DNA of 64,000 nt from Halalkalibacter nanhaiisediminis (GCF_007830185.1 NZ_VLKZ01000011.1:1-64000), one strand, 5' to 3'. Shown: positions 7,161 through 16,805, numbered from the stretch's first letter. Numbers and translations are program-made. The notes: generated by a model not told the origin, from the sequence alone.

Positions 7161-7873
7161 GTAAACTATTAGCGATTGATACCTCATCGTTTGTCATGGG
7201 AATTGCAGTGACAGAAAGTGAACGTACGCTTGGAGAAGTAACGACGAATATAAAGAAAAACCATTCGATTCGTCTTATGCCAGCGATTGAACAATTAATG
7301 AAAGAAGTCGGCGTATCACCGAAGGAATTAGAAAAAGTCATTGTTGCAAACGGTCCAGGTTCCTACACAGGTGTGCGAATTGGAGTAACGACGGCAAAAA
7401 CACTTGCGTGGTCTCTTGGTATTCCTGTCATTGGTGTGTCTAGCTTAGCTGTGATGGCGCAAGCGGGGCGTTACTTCGAAGGGGTTATTTCACCGATTAT
7501 GGATGCAAGACGTGGGCAAGTATATACAGGACATTATGTTTCAAATAACGATGTAGTAGTAGGGGATGAGAGTGATCGTTTAGTGATGTTAACGGATTGG
7601 CTTGATGACTTAGATAAGGAGGATAAGCAAGTTCTCTTTGTTGGTCAAGACGTTGAATTACACAGATCAATGATCGTGGAGCGATTAGGCTCTAAGGCTC
7701 AGTTTGCGCCAGGTTCAGCTATGTTGCCTCGACCAAGTGAACTGGCAAACCTTGGACAAAAGCAGGAAGCGAGTGGGTTCACGCATGAGTTTGTTCCGAA
7801 TTATCATCAATTAGCAGAAGCAGAAGCGAATTGGAGAAAAGCGCAACAAGAAAAGAGCGAGAAAAATGATTGA
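7157..7873 (+). CDS. tsaB: tRNA t6A biosynthesis scaffold TsaB
   Basis: 238-residue ASKHA-fold protein that dimerises with TsaD in the t6A complex. The N-terminal LLAIDTSSFVMGIAV and the segment VANGPGSYTGVRIGVTTAKTLAW are family signatures. It lacks the metal-binding histidines of TsaD, as expected. It overlaps tsaE by 4 nt and rimI by 8 nt, so the cluster is tightly coupled. Confidence 0.94.
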   Translation: MSKLLAIDTSSFVMGIAVTESERTLGEVTTNIKKNHSIRLMPAIEQLMKEVGVSPKELEKVIVANGPGSYTGVRIGVTTAKTLAWSLGIPVIGVSSLAVMAQAGRYFEGVISPIMDARRGQVYTGHYVSNNDVVVGDESDRLVMLTDWLDDLDKEDKQVLFVGQDVELHRSMIVERLGSKAQFAPGSAMLPRPSELANLGQKQEASGFTHEFVPNYHQLAEAEANWRKAQQEKSEKND

Positions 7874-8327
7874 ACAGAATAAAGCGTCCATTCGTTTTAT
7901 GACTCATGACGATATTGAAGGTGTAATGGAAGTTGAACGTGATGCTTTTCCAACGCCGTGGGACCCTGCTATTTTTCATAATGAAATACGCTCAAATCAA
8001 TTTGCTCATTACCTCGTTTATGAATATGACGGAAGAATCATCGGTTATTGTGGAATGTGGCTGGTGATGGATGAAGCGCAGATTACTAATATTGCGATCC
8101 ATTCTGATTTTAGGGGACAAGGACGTGGGGAAGAATTGCTTCGTTTTGCGATCGCTTTTTTAGGACAATTTGGTGTAATGAAGCTTTCTTTAGAGGTGCG
8201 TGTCTCTAATCATGTGGCACAACAATTATATCGAAAGCTCGGCTTTCAAGAAGGCGGGATTAGAAAAAATTATTATGCGGATAACGGCGAAGACGCATTA
8301 GTGATGTGGGTGGGATTACATGAATAG
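7866..8327 (+). CDS. rimI: Ribosomal-protein S18 alanine N-acetyltransferase RimI
   Basis: 153-residue GNAT-fold enzyme that acetylates N-terminal amines using acetyl-CoA. Motif [11 protein letters not shown] (Q/R-x-x-G-x-G/A) binds CoA pyrophosphate, and the C-terminal part [18 protein letters not shown] is typical of RimI. It sits between tsaB and tsaD with 8-nt overlaps on both sides, the same order as in B. subtilis and relatives. Confidence 0.93.
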   Translation: MIEQNKASIRFMTHDDIEGVMEVERDAFPTPWDPAIFHNEIRSNQFAHYLVYEYDGRIIGYCGMWLVMDEAQITNIAIHSDFRGQGRGEELLRFAIAFLGQFGVMKLSLEVRVSNHVAQQLYRKLGFQEGGIRKNYYADNGEDALVMWVGLHE

Positions 8328-9336
8328 CAATGAATTGATTTTAGCAATTGAGACGAGCTGTGATGAAACATCAGCGGCGATCATTAAAAATGGACGGGAG
8401 ATTTTGAGTAATGTTGTCTCCTCACAAATTGAAAGTCATAAACGATTCGGTGGTGTTGTACCAGAGATTGCTTCGCGTCATCATGTTGAACAAATGACGA
8501 TCATTATTGAGCAAGCGATGAAAGAGGCAGATGTGACGTTTGAGAACCTTAGTGCGGTTGCTGTTACAGAAGGTCCTGGACTTGTCGGTGCGCTGCTTAT
8601 CGGGGTGAGTGCTGCAAAGGCGATTGCTTTTGCTCACGACCTGCCTTTAATTGGGGTTCATCATATTGCTGGCCATATTTATGCCAATCAACTCGTTCAA
8701 CCACTTTCCTTCCCGCTACTCGCATTAGTAGTCTCTGGAGGACATACAGAGCTCGTTTATATGAAGGAAGACGGTTCTTTTAGCATTATCGGAGAAACGA
8801 GAGATGATGCAGTCGGAGAAGCCTACGATAAAGTTGCTCGTACACTAGGCTTGCCTTACCCTGGAGGCCCGCATATTGATCGATTGGCTGCGGAGGGAAG
8901 TGAGACAATTGATTTTCCTCGTTCTTGGCTCGAGGCTGATTCCTATGATTTTAGCTTTAGTGGATTGAAATCATCTGTTATTAACACCCTGCATAACTAT
9001 AAGCAGCGTGGTGAAGAAGTGAAAATAGAGGATGTTGCGGCGAGCTTTCAGGCAAGTGTGATTGATGTACTTGTTGGAAAGACGAAGAAAGCAGTTCGAG
9101 AATTTGAAGTAAAACAGTTACTTTTAGCTGGGGGAGTTGCAGCGAACAAGGGACTTAGAGCAGCGTTAGAGAAGGAATTTGCAACAGCTGATGTTGATCT
9201 TCTTATCCCCCCATTATCTCTTTGTACAGATAATGCGGCGATGATAGGGGCTGCTGCAAGTGTGAAATGGAAGAAAAGTGAGTTTGCTTCCTATGATTTA
9301 AATGGTAACCCTGGTCTTGATTTAGAAAAAGCATAA
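8320..9336 (+). CDS. tsaD: tRNA N6-threonylcarbamoyladenosine transferase TsaD
   Basis: 338 residues, the catalytic Kae1/Gcp-family subunit of t6A synthesis. The metal-binding pair is in [10 protein letters not shown]. Nucleotide-binding segments are [31 protein letters not shown] and [12 protein letters not shown]. It ends the thiL-to-tsaD operon and is followed by a strong terminator. Confidence 0.96.
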   Translation: MNSNELILAIETSCDETSAAIIKNGREILSNVVSSQIESHKRFGGVVPEIASRHHVEQMTIIIEQAMKEADVTFENLSAVAVTEGPGLVGALLIGVSAAKAIAFAHDLPLIGVHHIAGHIYANQLVQPLSFPLLALVVSGGHTELVYMKEDGSFSIIGETRDDAVGEAYDKVARTLGLPYPGGPHIDRLAAEGSETIDFPRSWLEADSYDFSFSGLKSSVINTLHNYKQRGEEVKIEDVAASFQASVIDVLVGKTKKAVREFEVKQLLLAGGVAANKGLRAALEKEFATADVDLLIPPLSLCTDNAAMIGAAASVKWKKSEFASYDLNGNPGLDLEKA

Positions 9337-9346
9337 CTAAATGTTT

Positions 9347-9392
9347 AAAACCACTTATTGGAGCGAATGCTATCAATAGGTGGTTTTTATTT
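9347..9392 (+). terminator. Terminator after tsaD
   Basis: AAAACCACTTATTG pairs with CAATAGGTGGTTTT (one G-U) around a 13-nt loop, then a T-run. Confidence 0.85.
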
Positions 9393-9434
9393 ATGGACTT
9401 ATGTAAAGGTAAATTCTTATGATGTGCACAATTG

Positions 9435-9607
9435 TTATCCACATGCTTGTTAGATGTGTGAATAACTACTAAAAATCCTCGAAAATAGGCTAAATATGTT
9501 GTGACTAACTAATTTGTGGATAAGTCTGTGTATAATGTGAATAAATTAAAATAACCTTATAAATAAGGAGTTTTACCTGTGAATAAATATGTGGATAGTG
9601 TGGATAT
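9435..9607. promoter_or_regulatory. DnaA-box cluster between tsaD and the next gene
   Basis: Two perfect DnaA boxes (TTATCCACA at 9435-9443; its complement TGTGGATAA at 9515-9523) stand with near matches on the complementary orientation: TGTGAATAA at 9457-9465, 9536-9544 and 9578-9586, TGTGTATAA at 9527-9535, and TGTGGATAG/TGTGGATAT at 9590-9607. That is eight nonamer-like sites in about 170 bp, mostly in one orientation. B. subtilis is known to have DnaA-box clusters outside oriC; I recall one next to gcp (tsaD), the same context as here. Confidence 0.7.
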
Positions 9608-9639
9608 GTCAGAAAATTAGAGCAAAAAGGTTGAGAGTG

Positions 9640-11781
9640 ATGTGGAAAAAGCTAACATGCGTGATGATTGTTCTTTTTATCCTCATTTATCCTGTGACTA
9701 TACATGCGAAAGAGGATCATTATACAAATGTGTTAATTGTGGTCGTGCCTAGTTTTTCATTCGAAGAGGCACGACAATTAGTAGAAACAGATAAAAATCA
9801 ATCGCTGTGGCAGCAAGCTGCGATAGGCGGGATGAATGTCCGTCCCGATGGTTCTTTTTCCTATTTAAATAATATGGTGACGCTTAGTAGTGGTAAGAGA
9901 GCTGTCGGTGTTCAAGGTTGGAATAGTTTTGAAGCTGGAGAAAAAGTAAATGATTTTGAAGTACGTGATTGGATCAAGCAAATTTCAGGTGAACTACCTG
10001 AGACAGACCTTTACCATCCTGCTATTCACAGACTTGCAATCAAAAATGAACAAATGGGAGACATAGGACAGTTTGGAGGATTGCTAAAGCAAGCTGGAGT
10101 GGAACGTGTGGTTTATGGTCATAGTGATACAGTCGAAAACCCTGTTCGTTATGGTTCTTTACTTACTATGGACGAAAAAGGAAGAGGAACAGGGGAATTA
10201 AACAAAGCAGTGAGGAAAAACGAATCTGCTTCGTATGGATTAGAAATGGATGTTGAGTATCTTATTAACAAGTTATCAACAAATGTAGAAAGAGATCGTA
10301 TGACGGTAATAGAGTGGGGAGATTTTCATCGTTTATATGAACAAAAAGTTTTTATGGAAGAGGAGCAATTTAAAAAGAAGCGTGCCGAACAGCTTTTACG
10401 TCTAAGCAATTTTCTTGAAGAAGTTGTGATGGAAAAGAAATTAGAGGTATGGCTACTAGCACCGATGATGCATAAGCAAGCGTATGATCAAAAGCAACAA
10501 TTAGCACCTGTTTTTTACTGGGGAGAAGGAAAAGGAGGGTTTCTCACATCTAGTACTACGAAGCAGCCTTATTTAGTTAGTAGCATTGATTTTGTTCCAA
10601 CCATACTCCAAACCTTTGGCATCAATACAGCAGATGAATGGACAGGGCGTGCCATGGTGCGAGAAGATCGTGGAAATGTGGATAAAGAACATTTTTTTGA
10701 GAAAATGGATGAAATCGTTTTTATTTATAAAAGCCGTGCGAGTGTTTTATCCACATACATTTCTTGTCTCGTCCTCGCTTTAATCGGTGCGGCTGCTTTT
10801 TGTTTTTTTGGAATGACAAAACAAGAGACTTGGCGTTTTGTCATAAGACTATTGCTTCTCTCGGCGTTATGGTCCCCTTTTTGGTTTCTTGCTTTATCTA
10901 ATATCATTAACTTGGTTGGGGTGAGTGGGTTTGTGCTAACGCTTATCGGTGCGTCGACCCTTTGTGGATATGTTGTGCAAAAGTTGAGTCGACAGCCGAT
11001 TTTCTGGATTGGGGCAATGACATTTGTGCTCATTACCCTTGACGTGTCGCTAGCATCTCCCCTGATGCAACGCTCTTATTTAGGGTATGATCCGATCATC
11101 GGAGCTAGGTATTACGGGATTGGCAATGAATTTGCAGGTGTGTATCTCATTTCAGCGCTAATGGTTCTTCATCCGTTTTTAATGAAAAAACAGAAAGTGG
11201 TCACCAACATTAGTGTAATGATCATATTCTTATGTCTAGTTTTCTTTCTTGGAAAAAATACACTAGGTACGAACGCAGGAGCGACATTATCTGCAGGCAT
11301 CGCCTTTTCTTTTCTTTTTTACCGAGTAAATCGTTTGAATTGGTCATGGGGTAAAATTAGTTTTCTGTTCGGTCTATTAGCAGTAGCAGGAGTCGCTCTT
11401 TTATATATGCTCCAATTAAATGGAGAACAAACACATATTGGTTCTGCTTTTCAACGTTTATACCGCGGAGATTTTCTCTATATTTTCGAATTAATTCAAC
11501 GAAAGCTCGCTATGAATTTAAAAATTTTTAGACATTCCAATTGGACGCAATTACTCGTTACGAGCTACATACTTGGAGCTGTTATTTTGTGGAGAAAGCA
11601 TCTCCTGCTTGGAGTACAAAATAAGTTATTTTTACAAACGGGTGTCGTCTCTTCGTTTGCGTTGCTTTTGTTAAATGATTCGGGTGTTGTTGCGGCTGCT
11701 ACATCGATGTTTTGTGTTGTCTCCGCTCATTATTACTGGTTGTCTGTAAGTAAGACGGATCATCGCGTCATTAAAAAATAA
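9640..11781 (+). CDS. Membrane protein with alkaline-phosphatase-superfamily-like ectodomain
   Basis: 713 residues. The N-terminus is a signal sequence (about residues 1-24, ending IHAKE). Residues 30-365 form an extracytoplasmic domain that starts with a VLIVVVPSFSF strand and ends with a SIDFVPTILQTFGI motif, like the metal-site end of alkaline phosphatase/sulfatase folds. The second half has about ten hydrophobic helices. I do not see a full set of phosphatase metal ligands, so activity is unproven. ATG at 9640 is chosen because AAAGG precedes it and a signal peptide starts there; in-frame codons upstream run through the DnaA-box cluster. Single gene. Confidence 0.8.
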   Translation: MWKKLTCVMIVLFILIYPVTIHAKEDHYTNVLIVVVPSFSFEEARQLVETDKNQSLWQQAAIGGMNVRPDGSFSYLNNMVTLSSGKRAVGVQGWNSFEAGEKVNDFEVRDWIKQISGELPETDLYHPAIHRLAIKNEQMGDIGQFGGLLKQAGVERVVYGHSDTVENPVRYGSLLTMDEKGRGTGELNKAVRKNESASYGLEMDVEYLINKLSTNVERDRMTVIEWGDFHRLYEQKVFMEEEQFKKKRAEQLLRLSNFLEEVVMEKKLEVWLLAPMMHKQAYDQKQQLAPVFYWGEGKGGFLTSSTTKQPYLVSSIDFVPTILQTFGINTADEWTGRAMVREDRGNVDKEHFFEKMDEIVFIYKSRASVLSTYISCLVLALIGAAAFCFFGMTKQETWRFVIRLLLLSALWSPFWFLALSNIINLVGVSGFVLTLIGASTLCGYVVQKLSRQPIFWIGAMTFVLITLDVSLASPLMQRSYLGYDPIIGARYYGIGNEFAGVYLISALMVLHPFLMKKQKVVTNISVMIIFLCLVFFLGKNTLGTNAGATLSAGIAFSFLFYRVNRLNWSWGKISFLFGLLAVAGVALLYMLQLNGEQTHIGSAFQRLYRGDFLYIFELIQRKLAMNLKIFRHSNWTQLLVTSYILGAVILWRKHLLLGVQNKLFLQTGVVSSFALLLLNDSGVVAAATSMFCVVSAHYYWLSVSKTDHRVIKK

Positions 11782-12081
11782 ATCATTCTGGGACGAAGAT
11801 GAAAAATTAGTGTTCTTATATGGAGGTTAGAAGTTTTAGCACATAGTCTTAACGTTGACTGTGTGCTATTTACAACGTCATTAATGAATCTAAATATTAC
11901 TTTAACTTCCTCTTTACACTAAGGTGATACATTTAGCTACGAAAGCAAAATATGTACAGACAATTTTGTTGGAGACCATTTGAGAGAACCTTAATTGCTG
12001 CTTAAAGAACACGGCGATTAGTCTGTCTTTTTGCAACAGTTAAGGTTTTTTATACTCATCAATGTGAATGGAGGGGAGAGC
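11782..12081. other. Gene-free stretch with two hairpins
   Basis: AGCACATAGTC / GACTGTGTGCT at about 11837-11868 is a hairpin that may end the preceding gene. A longer imperfect stem, AACCTTAATTGCTGC / GCAACAGTTAAGGTT followed by a T-run (about 11989-12052), has the shape of a terminator with a large loop just before the HAD remnant, so it could be an old attenuator. I do not recognise it as T-box or any other known riboswitch. Confidence 0.4.
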
Positions 12082-12287
12082 ATGAAGAATTTTATACCTA
12101 CTTTTTTGATCTTGACGGCACCCTTCTCAACGGGAAGAAACTGTTCCTACAGGCGGCAGATACGATTCTTTAATGTTGTGGTGCGACGAGTAAAGAAGAT
12201 GCCCTCCAAATGAAGCAGCCTCCGACCCATATTTTGATGGAATTGGTGATGTTCTTCAGGAAATAAAGGAGTGTCAATTGATTTAGA
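12082..12287 (+). pseudogene. Remnant of a HAD-superfamily hydrolase
   Basis: A good SD (GGAGGGGAG) precedes an ATG at 12082. One frame over, the next codons read EEFYTYFFDLDGTLLNGKKLF up to a stop. DLDGTLLN is the nucleophile motif I of HAD phosphatases (NagD/pNPPase-like). About 70 nt later a further frame reads ASDPYFDGIGDVLQEI and stops again. The gene therefore has at least one frameshift and has lost most of its roughly 250 codons. Confidence 0.5.
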
Positions 12288-12472
12288 GTTTCTAATCGAT
12301 TACTTCTTGTACAAACATATAGGAGTTTAAAGGGATAAACCTATTATTTCGGGTAAGTGGTTATCTATACTTGATGATAATATACAATTTCTACTATTCT
12401 AGTGAATACGTTTATTCCTCCTTTTCCTTTGCGACATATGATTTAGTATTAAAAGGGAAGGAGGAGAAATAT

Positions 12473-12727
12473 ATGGGATACTATTACGATAAATTTGATA
12501 AGTGTGACAAACATGATAAGGATGATAGAAATCCTAAATTTAGAAGGCTGAATGGACTAAGAGAGGGAGATGCTATTCAAGTCTTTTCAGCAGGAGTATC
12601 ACTTGGTACTGGAACATTTATCCGTATTGAGGATAATTTTTTAGTCTGGGTAAATAGTGCTACTGACGACCTTTTTGTCACAAATTTGGATGAAATTTCT
12701 GTCAGAAAAATTACACCAGGAGCGTAG
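12473..12727 (+). CDS. Small spore-coat-like protein of unknown function
   Basis: 84 residues. The N-terminus (MGYYYDKFDKCDKHDKDDR) is rich in Tyr, Lys and Asp. The rest (about residues 28-84) looks like a small beta-barrel: EGDAIQVFSAG, GTGTFIRIEDNFLVWVN, FVTNLDEISVRKI. The ATG at 12473 has AAGGAGGAG in front; a longer upstream reading has no SD. Similar compact, charged Bacillus proteins are associated with spore outer layers, but I do not recognise a named family. It is followed by a terminator shared with ydiF. Confidence 0.65.
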   Translation: MGYYYDKFDKCDKHDKDDRNPKFRRLNGLREGDAIQVFSAGVSLGTGTFIRIEDNFLVWVNSATDDLFVTNLDEISVRKITPGA

Positions 12728-12746
12728 GTTAATGCTTTTATTTTAA

Positions 12747-12790
12747 CAAAAAGCGGCCTCTTTAGATAAACTAAAGCTGGCCGCTTTACT
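12747..12790. terminator. Bidirectional terminator between the small gene and ydiF
   Basis: AAAGCGGCC / GGCCGCTTT stem, extended by CTTTAG/CTAAAG in the inner part, with A-run on one side and T residues on the other. It serves both convergent genes. Confidence 0.85.
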
Positions 12791-12813
12791 AATTGGGTTA
12801 TTCATCAAGTTTT

Positions 12814-14745
12814 CTATTTTTCTTGTAACTCTTCCCATTCTTCCATAAGCTCTTCAATCTTAGCATTTGCCTCGTCAATTTCTTGTTGAATAGCTTGAGC
12901 TTGTTCATGATTGGAATAAATTTTTGGATCACAAAGTGCTTCTTCATGTTCGGCAAGTGAAGCTTCTAATGTCTCAATCGTTTTCTCAATTTCCTCAATT
13001 CGTCTCGTTCGTTGTCGCTCTAGTTTTTTGGCTTCTTTCTCTAATTCATATGATTGTTTATCAGGTTGAACCTCTATTGTCTCAGAGAACGAATTTGATT
13101 CTTGTTGTTTTAAAAGTTCACGTTGTTCGGTTTCGCTTTTCTTTTCAACATAATAGTCATAGTCGCCGAGATAATTCGTGATCTGACCGTCTTCTAGCTC
13201 GGCCATTCGTGTCGCAATCCGATTTAAGAAGTAGCGGTCATGGGAAACGAAAAGCAATGTACCTGGATAATCAATTAAGGCCGCTTCAAGAACTTCTTTT
13301 GCATCTAGGTCAAGATGGTTTGTTGGCTCATCAAGAATAAGAAAATTGGCTTTTTTCATCATTAGCTTTGCTAAAGCAAGTCGGGCTTTCTCGCCACCGC
13401 TAAGAGTGGAGACTGGTTTTAAGACATCATCTCCGCTGAATAGAAAATTGCCGAGCGCGGTTCGAATTTCTTTTTCTGGTAAAAGTGCATGGTCATCCCA
13501 AAGCTCATGTAGGACAAGCTTATTTGATTTTAAATTCGCTTGTTCTTGATCATAATAACCAACTGTCACATTACTACCAAAGCGCATTGTCCCGTCTTCA
13601 ATCGGTATTGCTTTTAACAGTGCTTTTAGTAATGTTGATTTTCCAGCACCATTAGGCCCAATGAGAGCGACACTTTCACCGCGATCTACATATAAGTCAA
13701 GGTTCGCAAATATCGTTTGTTCACCGTATTTCACATGAAGATCTTTCACGCGAAGGACTTCATTACCGCTTTGTTTGTCGATATCAAATGAAAAAGAAGC
13801 AGATTTCTCTGAACCTGCAGGACGGTCAAGAAGAGTCATTCGCTCCAGTTGTTTTCTTCTACTCTGTGCTCGTTTGGTTGTAGAGGCACGTACAATATTG
13901 CGCTGAATAAAATCTTGTAGTTTAGCCACTTCGTCTTGTTGTTTCTCAAACTGTTTAAGTTCAAGCTCATATCGTTTTGCCTTTTCTTCAAGATAGGCAC
14001 TGTAGTTTCCAGGGTATTTCGTCGATTTGGTTCGTGAAATTTCGACCACTTCTGTGACGATTTTATCAAGGAAGTAACGGTCATGGGAGACAATTAATAT
14101 TGCACCCTTATAGCCATTTAAATATTGTTCAAGCCATGTTAACGTTTCGATGTCGAGGTGGTTTGTCGGCTCATCTAAAATAAGTAGCTCTGGTTTTTTT
14201 AGTAAAAGCTTCGCTAAGGCTAAGCGTGTCTTCTGCCCACCGCTTAACGTTGAAATTTTTGTGGCGTAGTCAAAATCGGCAAAGTTCATGCCAGAAAGCA
14301 CACTACGAATATCTGCTTCGTATTGATAGCCACCACGATCTTTAAACGTTAGCTGAAGCTCATCATATTCTTTTAATAATTTCTCATAGCGTGTGGAATC
14401 TGCCAGTAGGTTAGGATCGGACATTTGCTGTTCCATCGCTCTAATCTGGCTTTCCATCTTTCTTAATGGCTCAAATACTGTTAACATCTCATCCCATATC
14501 GAGAGTGCGGACACGAGCCCTGTGTCTTGGGCTAAGTAACCAAGCTCGGTCCCTTTAGGCATTAAAACCTGCCCGCTGTCATAAGAAAGCTGACCAGCTA
14601 TAATTTTGAGCAATGTCGATTTTCCTGCACCGTTTCGGCCAACAAGAGCAACACGTTCTCCTGTTTGAATATCTAACTTAATATTTGATAAAATTGGCTC
14701 AACACCGAATGATTTCGCAATATTGATGCATTGTAAGACAATCAT
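12814..14745 (-). CDS. ydiF: ABC-F family ribosome-associated ATPase (YdiF type)
   Basis: 643 residues with two ABC ATPase domains and no membrane segments, so it is an ABC-F translation factor and not a transporter. Walker A motifs are GRNGAGKST (about residue 36) and GPNGAGKST. Signatures LSGGQKTRLALAKL and LSGGEKARLALAKL are each followed by LILDEPTNHLD. The linker carries the charged antibiotic-resistance/P-site-tRNA-interaction helix region, and the C-terminus is a long coiled coil (EKEAKKLERQRTRR...). SD GAGAGGAAA precedes the ATG. It is divergent from rex, the same arrangement as in B. subtilis. Confidence 0.94.
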   Translation of the reverse strand: MIVLQCINIAKSFGVEPILSNIKLDIQTGERVALVGRNGAGKSTLLKIIAGQLSYDSGQVLMPKGTELGYLAQDTGLVSALSIWDEMLTVFEPLRKMESQIRAMEQQMSDPNLLADSTRYEKLLKEYDELQLTFKDRGGYQYEADIRSVLSGMNFADFDYATKISTLSGGQKTRLALAKLLLKKPELLILDEPTNHLDIETLTWLEQYLNGYKGAILIVSHDRYFLDKIVTEVVEISRTKSTKYPGNYSAYLEEKAKRYELELKQFEKQQDEVAKLQDFIQRNIVRASTTKRAQSRRKQLERMTLLDRPAGSEKSASFSFDIDKQSGNEVLRVKDLHVKYGEQTIFANLDLYVDRGESVALIGPNGAGKSTLLKALLKAIPIEDGTMRFGSNVTVGYYDQEQANLKSNKLVLHELWDDHALLPEKEIRTALGNFLFSGDDVLKPVSTLSGGEKARLALAKLMMKKANFLILDEPTNHLDLDAKEVLEAALIDYPGTLLFVSHDRYFLNRIATRMAELEDGQITNYLGDYDYYVEKKSETEQRELLKQQESNSFSETIEVQPDKQSYELEKEAKKLERQRTRRIEEIEKTIETLEASLAEHEEALCDPKIYSNHEQAQAIQQEIDEANAKIEELMEEWEELQEK

Positions 14746-14822
14746 TTAATTTCCTCTCTATTCTCTTAAAATCAGTATTGTTTATCTTGAGTGTATCGCA
14801 GATTCGATCTTTCAACAACTTA

Positions 14823-14850
14823 TTGAACACTAAGGTAAAACGATTACAAT
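14823..14850 (+). promoter_or_regulatory. Candidate promoter upstream of rex
   Basis: TTGAAC, a 16-nt spacer and TACAAT at 14845-14850. A second TACAAT lies at 14875-14880. Either could serve the rex-tat transcript. Confidence 0.4.
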
Positions 14851-14963
14851 CTCTTAGAAATGGTGTACAATAGGAGAGCGAGTGTGACTCGAAATTAAAG
14901 TGTCTGATTACTAGCATTTGAGATGTTAATAAGTCACTCTCAATGGTAGAAGGGAGGCAACTG

Positions 14964-15599
14964 ATGAAAGCGGATCAAGCGAGGATTCCCCAAGCAACTG
15001 CAAAGAGATTGCCGTTGTATTATCGCTTTTTGGAGAATCTTCAGGCCTCAGGGAAACAAAGAGTATCCTCAACTGAATTGAGTGAGGCAGTTAAAGTAGA
15101 TTCAGCAACGATTCGTCGGGATTTCTCATATTTTGGAGCTCTTGGGAAAAAAGGATATGGATATAACGTTAATTACTTGCTTTCTTTTTTTCGTAAAACT
15201 CTTGATCAGGATGAACTAACAAAAGTTATTCTAGTTGGGGTCGGGAATTTAGGAACAGCTTTTCTGAACTATAACTTCTCGAAAAACAACAATACCGAAA
15301 TTGTCATGGCTTTTGATGTTGATGAAGAGAAGATAGGTACAGAGATGGGCGGCGTGACGATTCATAACTTTCACGAACTTACAGAGATCATGGATCCAGA
15401 AGTAACCGTCGCTATTATAACTGTACCATCGGTTGCGGCTCAAAAGATTGCGGACAAGTTAGTAGAAGCAGGGATTAAGGGAATTTTGAACTTTACACCT
15501 GCTAGATTAGATGTACCTGATGAAATTCGTGTTCACCATATTGACTTATCAGTTGAATTGCAAGCACTAGTTTATTTTCTTAAGCATTATCCAGTATAA
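14964..15599 (+). CDS. rex: Redox-sensing transcriptional repressor Rex
   Basis: 211 residues. Rex senses the NADH/NAD+ ratio and represses fermentation and alternative respiration genes until NADH rises. The N-terminal winged helix ([38 protein letters not shown]) is nearly identical to B. subtilis Rex. The Rossmann domain has GVGNLGTAF for NADH. ATG at 14964 has AGGGAGG 6 nt upstream; an ATG 21 nt earlier has no SD. Its probable target, cydA, lies 1.5 kb downstream behind a Rex/FNR-type palindrome. Confidence 0.96.
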   Translation: MKADQARIPQATAKRLPLYYRFLENLQASGKQRVSSTELSEAVKVDSATIRRDFSYFGALGKKGYGYNVNYLLSFFRKTLDQDELTKVILVGVGNLGTAFLNYNFSKNNNTEIVMAFDVDEEKIGTEMGGVTIHNFHELTEIMDPEVTVAIITVPSVAAQKIADKLVEAGIKGILNFTPARLDVPDEIRVHHIDLSVELQALVYFLKHYPV

Positions 15600-15623
15600 T
15601 AGTAGGACAAGGAGGTGCCATCT

Positions 15624-15818
15624 ATGGGTTTAGGAGCAGGAAGCATTGCTATTATTGCAATTGTTGCTTTATTAATTTTTGGTCCAAAGAAATTACCAGA
15701 ACTAGGAAAAGCTGCTGGTAATACATTACGCGAGTTTAAGAACGCGACAAAAGGCTTAGCTGACGATGATACGGAAGATAAAAAGAAAAATAAAGAATCA
15801 GAAACAGATAAAGCCTAA
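15624..15818 (+). CDS. tatA: Twin-arginine translocase subunit TatA (TatAy type)
   Basis: 64 residues: a short N-terminal membrane helix (SIAIIAIVALLIF), the FGPKKLPELGKAAG hinge and amphipathic helix, then a charged tail. It forms the pore for folded Tat substrates. The start at 15624 follows AAGGAGGTG, which is better than an ATG 9 nt earlier. It lies directly after rex and before tatC. Confidence 0.95.
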   Translation: MGLGAGSIAIIAIVALLIFGPKKLPELGKAAGNTLREFKNATKGLADDDTEDKKKNKESETDKA

Positions 15819-15835
15819 GTAGGAAGGGTTTATAC

Positions 15836-16603
15836 ATGGAACAACATAATATGCCAGTGATGGAACATATTGTGGAGCTAAGGCGAAGAATTATTTTCAC
15901 GCTGGTTTTCTTCACGGTGGCTTTTGTCGCTGGCTTTTTTTTAGCGACACCAATAATCTCATATTTGTTAAGTACGCCAACTGCTCATGACTTGCCGATG
16001 AACGCCTTTAAAATGACCGATTCGATTCGGATTTTTATGACATTTGCGTTTGCAATTGGTTTGATTTTAACATTTCCCATTATCCTTTTTCAGCTATGGG
16101 GTTTTGTGAAACCAGGTTTGCATGAAAATGAACAAAAAGCAACGCTTGCTTACATTCCGATAGCATTCTTGTTGTTTTTAGCGGGGCTTTCGTTTGCTTA
16201 TTTTATTCTTTTTCCGTATATTGTTGAGTTTATGAGCAATATGGCTGAAAGGCTTGGAATTACAGAGCAATATGGTATTAACGAATACTTCACGTTTCTT
16301 TTTCAAGTAACGTTGCCATTTGGAGCACTCTTTCAATTGCCAGTCGTTGTTATGTTCTTGACGCGTTTAGGGATCATTACACCAGTTGTGTTAAAGCAAA
16401 TCAGAAAAGTTGCTTATTTTGTATTGCTTGTGATTGCAGGGATGATCACACCACCTGATGTTATTTCCCACATGATCGTTACAGTACCTCTTTTATTACT
16501 ATATGAATTTAGTATTTGGGTCTCACATCTGACATATCGTAAAGTTTTAAAAGCAGAGAAAGAACGAGAAGCAGCTCTTGAAAAAGCAGAGAAAGAAAAA
16601 TAA
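15836..16603 (+). CDS. tatC: Twin-arginine translocase subunit TatC (TatCy type)
   Basis: 255-residue, six-helix membrane protein that recognises twin-arginine signal peptides. The N-terminal VMEHIVELRRRI is the cytosolic signal-binding segment. The P-region FALPF-like stretch and the C-terminal ITPPDVISHM are conserved. It ends with a Lys/Glu-rich tail and then a terminator. Confidence 0.96.
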   Translation: MEQHNMPVMEHIVELRRRIIFTLVFFTVAFVAGFFLATPIISYLLSTPTAHDLPMNAFKMTDSIRIFMTFAFAIGLILTFPIILFQLWGFVKPGLHENEQKATLAYIPIAFLLFLAGLSFAYFILFPYIVEFMSNMAERLGITEQYGINEYFTFLFQVTLPFGALFQLPVVVMFLTRLGIITPVVLKQIRKVAYFVLLVIAGMITPPDVISHMIVTVPLLLLYEFSIWVSHLTYRKVLKAEKEREAALEKAEKEK

Positions 16604-16608
16604 TTGTT

Positions 16609-16642
16609 AGCAGATACTTCAAGATGAGGTATCTGCTTTTTG
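16609..16642 (+). terminator. Terminator after tatC
   Basis: AGCAGATACTTC / GAGGTATCTGCT stem plus a T-run. Confidence 0.85.
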
Positions 16643-16805
16643 CTTTTATCATCACTGATTCGTGTTACGATAGAATAAGAGGAAAAAGCCTACTTACTAG
16701 AGAAAGCATCGAAAAAAGAAGAAAAAGGACAAGAGCAGGATTAAGAAAAAATATACGTGAGATATTGTGAATGTTATATATGTTTTTTTCCGCCTTGAAC
16801 AAGTA

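Noticed and set aside
9589-9639. N-terminal extension of the phosphatase-like protein
   Set aside because: The 17 extra codons run through the DnaA-box cluster, have no SD and would bury the signal peptide.
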